Below are positions 1 through 8,634 of a stretch of 56,528 nt of DNA, piece after piece; the first letter of the stretch is position 1, and each line of letters opens with the position of its first letter. The notes under the pieces were generated by a model. That model had not been told where the DNA came from and searched no databases. It saw only the letters and a program-made list of their open reading frames with translations. The DNA is taken from the NCBI GenBank assembly GCA_937898525.1, contig CALCBC010000005.1, forward strand, positions 1 through 56,528, given 5' to 3'. This DNA is from an uncultured Sphingomonadales bacterium. Lineage in GTDB: Bacteria; Pseudomonadota; Alphaproteobacteria; Sphingomonadales; Sphingomonadaceae. Both the position numbers and the translations under genes were made by a program.

Positions 1-65
<65 letters not shown>

Positions 66-131
66 ACCGCGCCCCGATAGTCGTCCGGGAAGCCGAGGGC
101 AACGTCGGTCGGGAAAACGAAGGATGGAGGG

Positions 132-207
132 TGGTGGGCCCGGCAGGATTCGAACCTGCGACCTAGCCGTTATGAGCGGCCAGCTCTAACCGCTGAGCTA
201 CAGGCCC
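132..207 (-). tRNA. tRNA-Ile (anticodon CAU, lysidine type)
   Basis: The minus-strand gene has acceptor GGGCCTG paired with CGGGCCC, a D-arm, anticodon loop CTCATAA, T-arm GCAGG/CCTGC and an encoded CCA (132-134). The anticodon reads CAU. The loop CTCATAA with a GGCCG/CGGCT stem matches tRNA-Ile2 genes, whose C34 is changed to lysidine by TilS to read AUA, rather than tRNA-Met. That identity is from family resemblance, not proven by sequence alone. Confidence 0.88.
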
Positions 208-279
208 CTGGAAATCCCGTTCGGTGTTCGCGCGGTACCGCCGGCCCGCAGCCTTGGCAAGGCAGTGCGGGAAGCACGG

Positions 280-1275
280 CTAACGCCGGACGGCGCCGGT
301 GACTTCGGCCACGGTGGTCGCCTTGACGCCGCGAAGCTCGAGGTAGGCGAGCACCCGCCGCCACCAGTCGTAGAGCTGCTCGAGGTCGTCAGCGTTCCGG
401 ACGTAGGGCGTGTGGCCCGCGCCGAGCGAGGGGCTGTGGAACGAGAATACCAGCAGCGGCAGCCCGTCGTCGAGCGCCATGTCGATGCCGCGGATCGCCT
501 CGTCGACGCTGACGCCCTCGGGAGTCAGCGGGATGCGCTCGAGCATCCCCACACGTGCGAGGAGGCCGCGCAGTCGCGGCGTGCGCCACAGTGCCGGATA
601 GAGCGCGTCTCCCTGGCGGCGCAGCAGGCCCCAGAACACCGTGGTCAGCGGCAGCTCGAGCAGGCGCCGTTCCTCGTCGAGCCAGTAGGGAGTGAGCGGG
701 TGGCTGCGGAAGTTCGGGCCGCCGGCCTGGCTGTAGTCGAACTTGGCCCGCACCGAGGTGTCGATGGCAATGCCGCCCTCGCGCAGGATTCCGGCGGTGT
801 TGGGCCCGACGCCGTAGCGCCCGGCGCGGTAGATCGCCGGGGCGACGCCGAAGTTGCGCTCGATCGCATCGCGCAACGAAGTGAACTTGCCGCGCTCGAG
901 CTCGGGGGGCAGGTTGCCGGCGAAGGAATTGACCGGGGTCACCTCTTCATCGAACGGCGGGTTGACCCAGGGGTGCAGCTGGACGCCGATCTCCGCCTTG
1001 CCGGCGGCGAGCGGCCCGCGGAGGATCTCGACGGCGACCTGCGAGCAGGCGATCGGCCAGTCGACCAGGTAGACGGGGACGACACCCTCGTTCTCGCAGA
1101 AGGCCTGGAACGTCGCCAGCATCGGCACGTGCTCGAGCCCGTGCCCCTCGCGCGCGAGCGGCCGGGTCCAGTCAAATTCCTCTTCGGTGTCGACGGTGAG
1201 CAGGAAGCGCTGGCCGAACGCCGGATCGAACTCGGCAAGGTCGGAACGCGAGGGCGGATCGAGCATCGACCGCAT
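280..1275 (-). CDS. Polysaccharide deacetylase-family protein (WalW-like)
   Basis: A 331-residue protein. Near the N-terminus LLTVDTEEEFDW (Asp29) resembles the first metal/catalytic motif of NodB-type deacetylases. VQLHPWVNPPF (His101) and YRAGRYGVG (about 149-157) fit the second and third motifs, and a late FSFHSPSLG strand supplies another His. No signal peptide is visible, so the protein looks cytosolic or is exported by other means. It starts 19 bases after the stop of the upstream kinase-like gene (1295-2983) and is probably co-transcribed with it. The substrate cannot be told from sequence; an N- or O-acetylated cell-surface glycan is the family expectation. Confidence 0.8.
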   Translation of the reverse strand: MRSMLDPPSRSDLAEFDPAFGQRFLLTVDTEEEFDWTRPLAREGHGLEHVPMLATFQAFCENEGVVPVYLVDWPIACSQVAVEILRGPLAAGKAEIGVQLHPWVNPPFDEEVTPVNSFAGNLPPELERGKFTSLRDAIERNFGVAPAIYRAGRYGVGPNTAGILREGGIAIDTSVRAKFDYSQAGGPNFRSHPLTPYWLDEERRLLELPLTTVFWGLLRRQGDALYPALWRTPRLRGLLARVGMLERIPLTPEGVSVDEAIRGIDMALDDGLPLLVFSFHSPSLGAGHTPYVRNADDLEQLYDWWRRVLAYLELRGVKATTVAEVTGAVRR

Positions 1276-1294
1276 CGCCCCGAATCCTTCCCTT

Positions 1295-2983
1295 CTAAGC
1301 GCCCGACGGTCCGCCGTCCCCCTGGGCCCCGAGCGTATGGGCGGAGTACTGGACGGTCAAGGCCGGGAGAACGAGCCGCAGCGCGTCGCCGCGGCGTTCG
1401 AGCAGGCCGCCGGCTGCGGCAGCCTCGGCGCGGGCGAGCCGCAAGGTGAAGCCTGAGCCGAACATCCCGGCGGAGACGGCGCGCGGCTGGACCGGGGCGC
1501 TCGCGGCGAACAGGTCGTCCTCTCCGACGAGCGCCGAGGGCAGGTCGGCGACCAGCTCGATCTCGGCGCCGTCGCTGGCGAGGGCGAGGTCGATCATCTC
1601 GCCGGGTGCGAGCGCGCCCGCCAGCGTCGCGAGGAGCCGCCAAGCGAGCTGCTGCGCGTCGGCGTCGGCGATGCCGACCTCGAACGATTCGCCGCGAACG
1701 GCGAGGGCGATGTGAGCGCTGCGCGGCCGGAGCACGCCCTCGAGACGGCGCAGGAGCTGAACCAGGACCGCGCGCCAGTCGCTCGGCCCCTCGCCGAGCA
1801 CGCGGACGCCGCCTTCGAGCCGGGCAAGGCGGTCGATCTCGTCGAACGCGGCGAGAAGGCGGGCGGCATCGACCGCCACCGCTGCGGCGAGCGCGCGGTA
1901 TTCGTTGGGTGCCGGGCCGTAGAGCTGTTGCTGGATCAGCTCGGCGAAGCCCTGGATCGCACCGACCGGCGTGCGCAGCTCGTGGAGCAGCTGGCGCAGG
2001 CGGTCGCCGTCGTGACGCGGGGTGGGCGGCGTCGCCGCCTCGACGACCGGCGGGCGGCGCATGCGGCCGCGGTAGCCGGCGAAGTGACGATCCTCGCCGG
2101 CGAAGGCCGGCGCCGCGTCGATCCGCCAGGGCCCGGCGACTTCGAGCGGCCCGGCGATCCGCACCAGGCCCGCCTTGATCGGGAGGCGCCGTGCGAGGTT
2201 GCGCCCGGCGGTCTCGTCGAGCACCGCGACCGCGCCGGCACGCGGCGGGCCGAGAGTCATGCCGACGACCAGCGGAGCCATCGCCGGATCGGCCCAGACG
2301 ATCGTTCCCTGCGCGTCGGTGGCGAAATCGAACGCTCTGCCGGCGCGCTCGGCCTCGGGCTCGCGGGCGTCGCCGAGCGGGAGCCGGGGGGTAGCCGTGC
2401 GCTCGCGGCGGGTGCGCTGGAATGCCTCGATCCGGCGCACGAGCTCGCCGATGCCAGCCTCGGTATCGGGTGCGAGGTCGGTCTGGTCCTCTGTGGCAAA
2501 CCCGGCCTTCGCCACTGTCTCCGGTGACGCGGGCGTGCTTTCGGGTTCGGGCAGCACCAGGTCCCTGACCCCGAGGCGTTCGAGCACCTGCTTGGCGCTG
2601 AACGGCAGGTCGCGCCGGTGACGGAGAAAGCCGCGCGCGGTGACCGGCAGGCGCGGGATCAGGTGCAGCCAGTCGCTTTCCGAGAGCTGTGCGGTGGCCA
2701 TCGCCGCCGCGGCTGCCTGGGGATCGCAACGAGCGAGCCACGAGACCAGCGTGCGGTTGCGCAGGCGCAGGCCCGGAGTGCGCAGGATGGCCGACTGGAC
2801 CGTTGCGGGCAGCTCCTCGGCGAGCTGACCGAGCCGTTCGTAGGCGGCGTCCGCAAGCGCGCTGGCGGTTCCCGGCGGCATCGAGCCGAGCAGGTCGAGC
2901 AGCTGGCGATACTGGGTGCGCGCGGCAGCCTCGCTCCGCGCGCCGAGGCGCAGCACGGTGGCGAGGCGGTCGTCGAACAGCAT
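1295..2983 (-). CDS. Histidine-kinase-like protein with degenerate ATPase domain
   Basis: A 562-residue soluble protein with no membrane span. Residues 1 to about 125 are Ala/Leu/Arg-rich helical repeats, reminiscent of HEAT-like DUF2336 regions. A PAS-like segment follows (FDFATDAQGTIVWAD, about 235-250). The phosphoacceptor motif LLHELRTP puts the His at about residue 334. After that, the ATPase part lacks a recognisable N box (no N-x3-N), has no DxGxG, and ends in a weak GSGFTLRLAR in place of the usual GTGLGLAIVR. It may be a phosphotransfer or scaffold protein rather than an active kinase. The ATG at 2983 is the first good start; longer upstream frames lack coding character. Likely an operon with the deacetylase downstream. 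Confidence 0.75.
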   Translation of the reverse strand: MLFDDRLATVLRLGARSEAAARTQYRQLLDLLGSMPPGTASALADAAYERLGQLAEELPATVQSAILRTPGLRLRNRTLVSWLARCDPQAAAAAMATAQLSESDWLHLIPRLPVTARGFLRHRRDLPFSAKQVLERLGVRDLVLPEPESTPASPETVAKAGFATEDQTDLAPDTEAGIGELVRRIEAFQRTRRERTATPRLPLGDAREPEAERAGRAFDFATDAQGTIVWADPAMAPLVVGMTLGPPRAGAVAVLDETAGRNLARRLPIKAGLVRIAGPLEVAGPWRIDAAPAFAGEDRHFAGYRGRMRRPPVVEAATPPTPRHDGDRLRQLLHELRTPVGAIQGFAELIQQQLYGPAPNEYRALAAAVAVDAARLLAAFDEIDRLARLEGGVRVLGEGPSDWRAVLVQLLRRLEGVLRPRSAHIALAVRGESFEVGIADADAQQLAWRLLATLAGALAPGEMIDLALASDGAEIELVADLPSALVGEDDLFAASAPVQPRAVSAGMFGSGFTLRLARAEAAAAGGLLERRGDALRLVLPALTVQYSAHTLGAQGDGGPSGA

Positions 2984-3085
2984 CGAATCTCCGGCGATTG
3001 CGGCTCGCGGACGCACTCGCCCGCAGACTGGCAATAGCGGCTGTTCCGATGCGCGGAACGGGCTCGCGAAGGTGCGTTGCAAAGC

Positions 3086-3114
3086 GGGACAATTGCCGTC
3101 ATAAACAATAATAT
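3086..3114 (+). promoter_or_regulatory. Candidate promoter of the Lrp-family gene
   Basis: GGGACA at 3086-3091 and TAATAT at 3109-3114 are 17 bases apart, in an unusually AT-rich patch (3101-3116) for this genome. Initiation near 3121 would leave a leader of about 40 bases. The AT-rich patch could also be the autoregulatory Lrp site and the control region of the divergent gene at 2983. Confidence 0.4.
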
Positions 3115-3160
3115 TACCGCGATGGCCCGAGCGGACAGGACTAAATTTCAAGGGCGGGGA

Positions 3161-3631
3161 ATGGCGATGGCAACGCTCGACAGCATCGATCGCCGGTTGC
3201 TGGCGGAGCTTCAGGCCGAAGGACGCGTCACCAACGTCGACCTGGCGCGCCGGGTCGGCCTCACCGCCCCTCCATGTCTGCGCCGGGTCCGCGCGCTCGA
3301 GGAAGAGGGCGTCATTCGCGGCTATCACGCCGATCTCGATGCCTCGAAGCTCGGTTTCGCGATCACCGTCTTTGCGATGGTCAGCCTCAAGAGCCAGGCG
3401 GAGGAAGACCTGCGCGGGTTCGAGAACCACATCAAGGGCCTGCCCGAGGTCCGCGAGTGCCACATGCTCAACGGCGAAATCGACTTCATCCTAAAGATCG
3501 TCAGCAAGGACCTGCAGAGCTTCCAGGAGTTTCTCACCAGCAAGCTGACCCCGGCGCCCAACGTCGCCAGCGTCAAGACCTCGCTGACCATCCGCACTGC
3601 CAAGAACGAACCCGGCGTCCCGCTCGACTAG
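3161..3631 (+). CDS. Lrp/AsnC-family transcriptional regulator
   Basis: A 156-residue protein of usual Lrp length. The N-terminal helix-turn-helix covers about residues 5-55 (LDSIDRRLLAELQAEG, then VDLARRVGLTAPPCLRRV). The C-terminal RAM/ligand domain runs from about 65 to 145 (VREC-HMLNGEIDFILKI). The family binds amino acids and forms octamer-like assemblies that bend DNA. ATG 3161 is chosen because GGCGGGGA lies just before it and the next in-frame ATG (3167) also precedes the HTH; a longer frame from 3077 would add non-conserved residues. It is divergent from the kinase-like gene. The effector is unknown. Confidence 0.93.
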   Translation: MAMATLDSIDRRLLAELQAEGRVTNVDLARRVGLTAPPCLRRVRALEEEGVIRGYHADLDASKLGFAITVFAMVSLKSQAEEDLRGFENHIKGLPEVRECHMLNGEIDFILKIVSKDLQSFQEFLTSKLTPAPNVASVKTSLTIRTAKNEPGVPLD

Positions 3632-3694
3632 GGCGCTTCCCCTCGCGGCCCGGCTGGTGCTAGCGTGGGGGAAATTCCGGGAGAGAGTCCTGTC

Positions 3695-4087
3695 ATGAGA
3701 ATCCGCGTGCTGATTGCCGCCGCGCTCTGCGTCGCCCCCGCGGCGGCGAGTGCGCACCATTCGTTCGCCGTCTATTTCGATTCGACCAAGGAGGTGACCA
3801 TCACCGGCAAGGTCACCGCGTTCCGCTTCACCAATCCGCACGGCACGATCGCGCTCGAGGTGACCGACGCGCAGGGTCACGTGCGCGAGTGGCGGGCCGA
3901 GACCAACGCCCCGGTCGTGCTCCAGCGCCGCGGCTGGACGCGCGACAGCATCAAGGCCGGCGAGACGATCACCATCGAGGGCTGGCCCTCGCGCGACGGC
4001 AAGCCCTACATCCGCCTGCGTAGCGCGAAACGGGCAGACGGGAGCCTGATCGGCTCGGCGCCGTTCGGCCGTCAGGACCAGAGCTGA
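3695..4087 (+). CDS. Secreted DUF6152-family protein
   Basis: A 130-residue protein with a clear signal peptide (MRIRVLIAAALCVAPAAASA) and a mature start at His-His-Ser-Phe, typical of DUF6152. The rest is a single beta-rich domain (EVTITGKVTAFRFTNPHG, then TITIEGWPSRDG) resembling OB-fold or DUF6152 proteins of unknown function in sphingomonads. A Shine-Dalgarno-like GGGAGAGAG precedes the ATG. The stop overlaps the start of the next gene (TGATG), so the two are translationally coupled and probably act together in the periplasm. Confidence 0.8.
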   Translation: MRIRVLIAAALCVAPAAASAHHSFAVYFDSTKEVTITGKVTAFRFTNPHGTIALEVTDAQGHVREWRAETNAPVVLQRRGWTRDSIKAGETITIEGWPSRDGKPYIRLRSAKRADGSLIGSAPFGRQDQS

Positions 4088-4827
4088 TGCGCGGGGCTTT
4101 CATCGCGCTCGCGGCGCTGTGCTGCTCGTCGCCCGCCGTCGCCGAAGCGGACCTGCGCGGTTTCTGGAATCTCGCCTTCGATGCCACCCCGCAGGCCGAT
4201 CTCCTGGCCAAGCTGCCGCCGAACACGGTGGTGATCGAGGACTCGGGGGCTCCCGAGTATCCGCGGATGGTGTTCGGCGGGCTGAAGCTGAAGCCGGAGG
4301 CGCTGGCGCGCGCCGAGGCCTGGCGGCCCGAGGACGAGATGACGCTGCAGAAGGTCTGCTCGCCGCCCTCGATCGTCTATGCCCTGCAGGGGCCGTTCCC
4401 GTTCGAGGTCGAGCAGACGCGCGACCTGATCGTGTTCCGCTACGAGTATTACGACCAGGTCAGGCTGATCTTCATGGACGGCCGCGGGCATCCGCCGCCC
4501 GACGCGCCGCACACCAAGATGGGCCACTCGATCGGTCACTGGGAAGGCGACGAGCTGGTGATCGACACGACGCACATCGCGCCTTCGACGATCACCAACA
4601 ACGGGCTCGACCACAGCGCCTCGATCCACATGGTCGAACGCTACAAGCTGAGCGCGGACGGGACGCGGCTGATGGCGACGCAATGGTTCGAGGATCCCGA
4701 GGTGCTCGAGAACAACGGCGCGCGCTATATCGAGTGGCGCAAGCAGCCGGGGCAGTACATCTATCCTTACGAGTGCGATCCGACTTTCATTCTCGAATAC
4801 CAGGACACGGATAGCGGGCAGGACTAG
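4087..4827 (+). CDS. Secreted protein of unknown function, partner of DUF6152
   Basis: A 246-residue protein with a signal peptide ending near SSPAVAEA (about residue 20). The mature part begins DLRGFWNLAF and contains HSIGHWEGDELVIDT, a sequence pattern I associate with secreted proteins found next to DUF6152 genes. No catalytic motif is evident; the region near 155-200 is rich in His, Trp and Thr. The start ATG shares its A with the upstream stop. No transmembrane segments follow the signal, so it is probably a periplasmic beta-sandwich protein. Confidence 0.75.
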   Translation: MRGAFIALAALCCSSPAVAEADLRGFWNLAFDATPQADLLAKLPPNTVVIEDSGAPEYPRMVFGGLKLKPEALARAEAWRPEDEMTLQKVCSPPSIVYALQGPFPFEVEQTRDLIVFRYEYYDQVRLIFMDGRGHPPPDAPHTKMGHSIGHWEGDELVIDTTHIAPSTITNNGLDHSASIHMVERYKLSADGTRLMATQWFEDPEVLENNGARYIEWRKQPGQYIYPYECDPTFILEYQDTDSGQD

Positions 4828-4855
4828 CCTCCCGCCGCGGAGGAGTGGCAGGCCG

Positions 4856-5275
<420 letters not shown>

Positions 5276-5282
5276 CTGAAAC

Positions 5283-5352
5283 GGGGGGACAGTCCCTCTT
5301 CTTGAAGAGCCGACGCCCGCGGTAGCTCGAAAAGGGGGACTGTCCCCCTTTT
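5283..5352. repeat. Two REP-like palindromes upstream of the transposase
   Basis: GGGACAGTCCC occurs at 5286-5296. A longer near-perfect palindrome, AAAAGGGGGAC-T-GTCCCCCTTTT, occurs at 5330-5352 (11-base arms around a single T). The same core with flanking A and T runs recurs three times just after the transposase and once at 28717-28727. As RNA each would fold into a strong hairpin, so they may also stop transcription from the iron-permease gene. Confidence 0.88.
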
Positions 5353-5366
5353 CCGAGGAGCCGGGC

Positions 5367-6019
5367 ATGCCGCGATCGGCGCGCATCGTCGTTCCGGGAC
5401 TGGCGCACCATGTCGTGCGGCGCGGCAACCGGCGGCAGCCGATCTTTTTCGACGATGCGGACCGTCGGGCCTACCTCAAAGCGCTCGCGCGGGCCTGTTC
5501 GCGGGAGAGCATCGTGTGCCTGGCCTGGTGCCTGATGGACAACCACGTCCACCTGATCCTCGTACCGTCGCACTCCGACGACCTTCGGGCTGCGCTGGCG
5601 AGCGTTCACACGAGCTATTCGCAGCGGGTCAACCGCGCGCTCCAGGCGAGCGGGCACCTGTTCCAGGGGCGCTTCGCCAGCTACCCGATGGACGACGCGC
5701 ACCTGATGGCGGCGGTGCGCCACGTAGAGAATAACCCCGTTGCCGCGACATGGTGCGGCGCGCGGAAGACTGGCCGTGGTCGAGCGCGCGGGCGCATCTC
5801 GGCCACGGCGATGACGGCCTGACGCATGTCGCCGCGCTCGGCCGGCACGTCGCGAACTGGCGGGCGATGTTGGGGCGCGGGCTCGAGGCGGCGGACGAAG
5901 GCGAGCGCATCGAGGGCGCGCTGCGTGCCGGCCGGCCGCTGGGGGCCGTCCCTGGCGCCGCCGCACTGCCCCGTCGGGGTCGCTCGCCGAAGCACGCAGG
6001 CCTGCTCGCCGGAAAATAG
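5367..6019 (+). pseudogene. REP-associated tyrosine transposase (RAYT), frameshifted
   Basis: The first frame (5367-5822) encodes the Y1/IS200-like fold: PGLAHHVVRRGNRRQPIFF at the start, the metal-binding MDNHVHLILVP with the HxH pair, then HTSYSQRVNRAL with candidate catalytic tyrosine, GHLFQGRFASYPMD and VENNPV. After NNPVAA the frame becomes unlike the family, whereas a second frame from 5750 resumes with MVRRAEDWPWSSARAHL, the conserved RAYT C-terminus, to a stop at 6017-6019. The shift equals loss of one base near 5745-5750. Corrected, the protein would be about 217 residues, normal for RAYTs. No terminal inverted repeats were seen; REP copies flank it on both sides. Confidence 0.85.
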
Positions 6020-6146
6020 GGACAGTCCCTCCTTTCCCGGGACCGTCGCCGCCCGAATGGGTCTCCTCCCTCCAGGAAAAGAGGGACAGTCCCCATTTTC
6101 CGTAGCCGCCCCGGCCGATGAAAAAGAGGGACTGTCCCTGTTTTCC
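6011..6146. repeat. Three REP-like palindromes downstream of the transposase
   Basis: The core GGGAC(A/T)GTCCC occurs at 6019-6029, 6083-6093 and 6128-6138. Each copy is flanked by GGAAAA-like bases on the left and TTTTCC/TTTCCC-like bases on the right, so that each whole unit is an imperfect hairpin of about 30 bases. The first overlaps the end of the transposase frame. The array also sits downstream of accC (minus strand, stop at 6170) and may end its transcript. Confidence 0.88.
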
Positions 6147-6169
6147 GGCCGGAGGCTGGCAGCCCCGTG

Positions 6170-7525
6170 TCAGGCTTCGTTGCCGCGGCGGGCGAGCCAG
6201 TCCTCGAGCCACTTGATCGAGTAGTCGCCGTTCAGCACGTCGGGGTCGCGCAGCAGCTCGGCGTGGAGGGGGATCGAGGTCTTGACGCCCTCGACGACCA
6301 TCTCCTCGAGCGCACGGCGCAGGCGCATGATGCAGCCCTCGCGGGTGCGGCCGTAGACGATCAGCTTGGCGATCATCGAATCGTAGTACGGCGGGATGCG
6401 GTAGCCGGCGTAAAGGCCGCTATCGACGCGCACGTGCATGCCGCCGGCGGCGTGATAGGCGGTGACGAGGCCGGGGCTCGGGGCGAACGTGAACGGGTCC
6501 TCGGCGTTGATGCGGCACTCGATCGCGTGGCCCTTGAACTCGATGTCCGCCTGGCTGACCGAGAGCGGCTTGCCTTCGGCGATGCGGATCTGCTCGCGCA
6601 CGAGGTCGACGCCGGTGATCGCCTCGGTCACCGGATGTTCGACCTGCAGCCGGGTATTCATCTCGATGAAGTAGAACTCGCCGTTCTCCCACAGGAACTC
6701 GATCGTTCCCGCGCCGCGATAGCCCATCTCCGCCATCGCCTTGGCAACGATCCCGCCCATCCGCTGCCGTTCCTCGGGCGTGATGACGGGCGAGGGCGCC
6801 TCTTCGAGCACCTTCTGGTGGCGCCGCTGCAGCGAACAGTCGCGCTCGCCCAGGTGGATCGCGTTGCCATTGCCGTCGCCGAACACCTGGAACTCGATGT
6901 GCCGCGGGTTGCCGAGGTACTTTTCGAGATAGACGGTGTCGTCGCCGAAGGCGGCCTTGGCCTCGGTGCCGGCCTGGCGCATCAGCGCCTCGAGCTGCTC
7001 GGGTCCGGTGCAGACCTTCATGCCGCGCCCGCCGCCACCCGAGGCGGCCTTGATGATCACCGGGTAGCCGATCTCCGCGGCGATCCGCTCGGCCTCGGCA
7101 GTGTCGGAGACCGCCCCGTCGGAACCCGGCACCAGCGGCAGGCCGAGCTTGCCCGCGGTGCGCTTGGCCTCGACCTTGTCGCCCATCGTGCGGATGTGCT
7201 CGGGCTTGGGGCCGATCCAGACGATGTCGTGCGCCTCGACGATCTCGGCGAACTGGGCGTTCTCGCTGAGGAAGCCGTAGCCCGGGTGGATCGCGTCCGC
7301 GCCGGAAATCTCGGCCGCGGAAATGATCGCCGCCTGGTTGAGGTAGCTCTCCGACGCCGGCGGCGGGCCGATGCAGATCGCGTGGTCGGCCAGCCGGACA
7401 TGCATCGCGTCCGCGTCCGCCGTCGAGTGCACGGCGACGGTCTCGATGCCCATCTCGTGCGCCGCGCGGTGGATGCGCAGCGCGATCTCGCCCCGGTTGG
7501 CGATCAGGAGCCGGGTGATGGCCAT
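6170..7525 (-). CDS. accC: Biotin carboxylase subunit of acetyl-CoA carboxylase
   Basis: A 451-residue protein, full length for AccC (about 450). It has the N-terminal LLIANRGEIALRI, the glycine-rich ATP-grasp loop (ASGGGGRGMKV, about 163-173), the active-site FIEMNTRLQVEHPVTE (about 284-299) and the C-terminal lobe. It carboxylates biotin on AccB using ATP and bicarbonate, the first half-reaction of malonyl-CoA formation. It lies 4 bases after accB and is the last gene of an aroQ-accB-accC series on the minus strand. Confidence 0.98.
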   Translation of the reverse strand: MAITRLLIANRGEIALRIHRAAHEMGIETVAVHSTADADAMHVRLADHAICIGPPPASESYLNQAAIISAAEISGADAIHPGYGFLSENAQFAEIVEAHDIVWIGPKPEHIRTMGDKVEAKRTAGKLGLPLVPGSDGAVSDTAEAERIAAEIGYPVIIKAASGGGGRGMKVCTGPEQLEALMRQAGTEAKAAFGDDTVYLEKYLGNPRHIEFQVFGDGNGNAIHLGERDCSLQRRHQKVLEEAPSPVITPEERQRMGGIVAKAMAEMGYRGAGTIEFLWENGEFYFIEMNTRLQVEHPVTEAITGVDLVREQIRIAEGKPLSVSQADIEFKGHAIECRINAEDPFTFAPSPGLVTAYHAAGGMHVRVDSGLYAGYRIPPYYDSMIAKLIVYGRTREGCIMRLRRALEEMVVEGVKTSIPLHAELLRDPDVLNGDYSIKWLEDWLARRGNEA

Positions 7526-7529
7526 CGTG

Positions 7530-8027
7530 CTACGCGACCACGATCAGCGGCTGGTCGTATTCGACCGGCTGCGCGTTCTCGACGAGGATCTGCTGCACCG
7601 TGCCGTCGGCGGGCGCGGGGATCGGATTCATCACCTTCATCGCCTCGATGATCAGCAGCGTCTGGCCCTTCTTCACCTTGTCGCCGACCTGCACGAACGG
7701 CGGCCCGCCGGGTTCGCCCGACAGGTAGGCAGTTCCGACCATCGGCGAGCGCAGCGCGTTGGCGGGCGCGGCCGCGGCGGTCTCGGCCGGCGCAGCGGCC
7801 GGTGCCGCGGGTGCCTGGGCCTGAGCAGGTGCCGCGGCCGGTGCGGCAGCGACGACACTGGCGGCCGGGGCGGCGAGGTTGCGGGCGACCCTGATCTTGC
7901 GATCGCCGTCTTCGACCTCGATTTCGGTGAGCCCGGTCTCGGCCAGCATCTCGGCCAGCTGGCGGACCAGCCTGGTGTCGACCTTCATGCCGGCGGCGGT
8001 TGACATTGTGCCTTTGTTATCGGCCAT
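7530..8027 (-). CDS. accB: Biotin carboxyl carrier protein of acetyl-CoA carboxylase
   Basis: A 165-residue protein. The N-terminal about 50 residues (VDTRLVRQLAEMLAETGLTEIEVED) are the AccB lead-in. A long Ala/Pro linker follows (about 55-95), then the biotinyl domain with the thumb (GTAYLSGEPGGPPFVQVGD) and the biotinylation motif EAMKVMNPIPA, in which the Lys carries biotin. It shuttles carboxyl groups between AccC and AccA/AccD; those two genes are not in this window. Usual AccB length. Confidence 0.97.
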   Translation of the reverse strand: MADNKGTMSTAAGMKVDTRLVRQLAEMLAETGLTEIEVEDGDRKIRVARNLAAPAASVVAAAPAAAPAQAQAPAAPAAAPAETAAAAPANALRSPMVGTAYLSGEPGGPPFVQVGDKVKKGQTLLIIEAMKVMNPIPAPADGTVQQILVENAQPVEYDQPLIVVA

Positions 8028-8112
8028 TCATTCCTCGTGACGTGGACCCCTCGGCCGCGCGCTATGCGTTTTGGCGCCGGGCATGGCAAGCGGCGGTTGC
8101 GATTGCGACCGT

Positions 8113-8547
8113 CTACAGGCGGGACGCCGCCTCGAGCGCAAGCTCGTAACCGAAGGTGCCGAATCCGGCGATGGTTCCCCTGGCGGCCATCGCCACATAG
8201 CTCTTGTGCCGATAGGCCTCCCGCGCCGCGGGGTTGGAGATGTGGACCTCTATCACCGGCGTCTTGATCGAGCGGATCGCGTCGTAGAGCGCGAGACTCG
8301 TGTGGGTCAGCGCGCCGGCATTGAGAAGGACCGCCCTGGCGCCTTCAGCCTGGGCCTCGTGCAGCCAGTCGCACAGGTGCCCCTCGTGGTTCGACTGGCG
8401 CATGTCGATCTCGAGGCCGAGTGCGCGGCCCTTCTCTTCGAGCCGAGCGGCGATGTCGTCGAGCGTGTCCGAGCCGTAGATTTCCGGCTCGCGCACGCCG
8501 AGCAGGTTCAGGTTCGGCCCGTTTAGAACGTAGACTTTGGTCGACAT
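8113..8547 (-). CDS. aroQ: Type II 3-dehydroquinate dehydratase
   Basis: A 144-residue protein, the usual length of the dodecameric type II enzyme of the shikimate pathway (3-dehydroquinate to 3-dehydroshikimate). It shows VLNGPNLNLLGVREPEIYG with the catalytic Tyr, RQSNHEGHL, LLNAGALTHTS and VIEVHISNP with the catalytic His. It precedes accB-accC on the same strand with an 85-base gap, the arrangement common in proteobacteria. The name is shared with AroQ-class chorismate mutase, which is a different protein (24210-24518 here). Confidence 0.97.
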   Translation of the reverse strand: MSTKVYVLNGPNLNLLGVREPEIYGSDTLDDIAARLEEKGRALGLEIDMRQSNHEGHLCDWLHEAQAEGARAVLLNAGALTHTSLALYDAIRSIKTPVIEVHISNPAAREAYRHKSYVAMAARGTIAGFGTFGYELALEAASRL

Positions 8548-8634
8548 GCTGGTCCCCTTGGCTCGCGCGGCATAGCGGGAAGGCCCGGCGAGCGCAAAGT
8601 CTGCCGAGGCTGCAGCCTCAGCCAGTCCGGGACG

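Noticed and set aside
265..1449. Long open frame on the plus strand opposite the deacetylase gene
   Set aside because: Arg/Ala/Gly-rich mirror frame of a real minus-strand gene in GC-rich DNA, without any motif.
5283..6150. Whole transposase locus as a complete insertion sequence
   Set aside because: No terminal inverted repeats or target duplications; copies of the REP flank it instead, as in RAYT loci.
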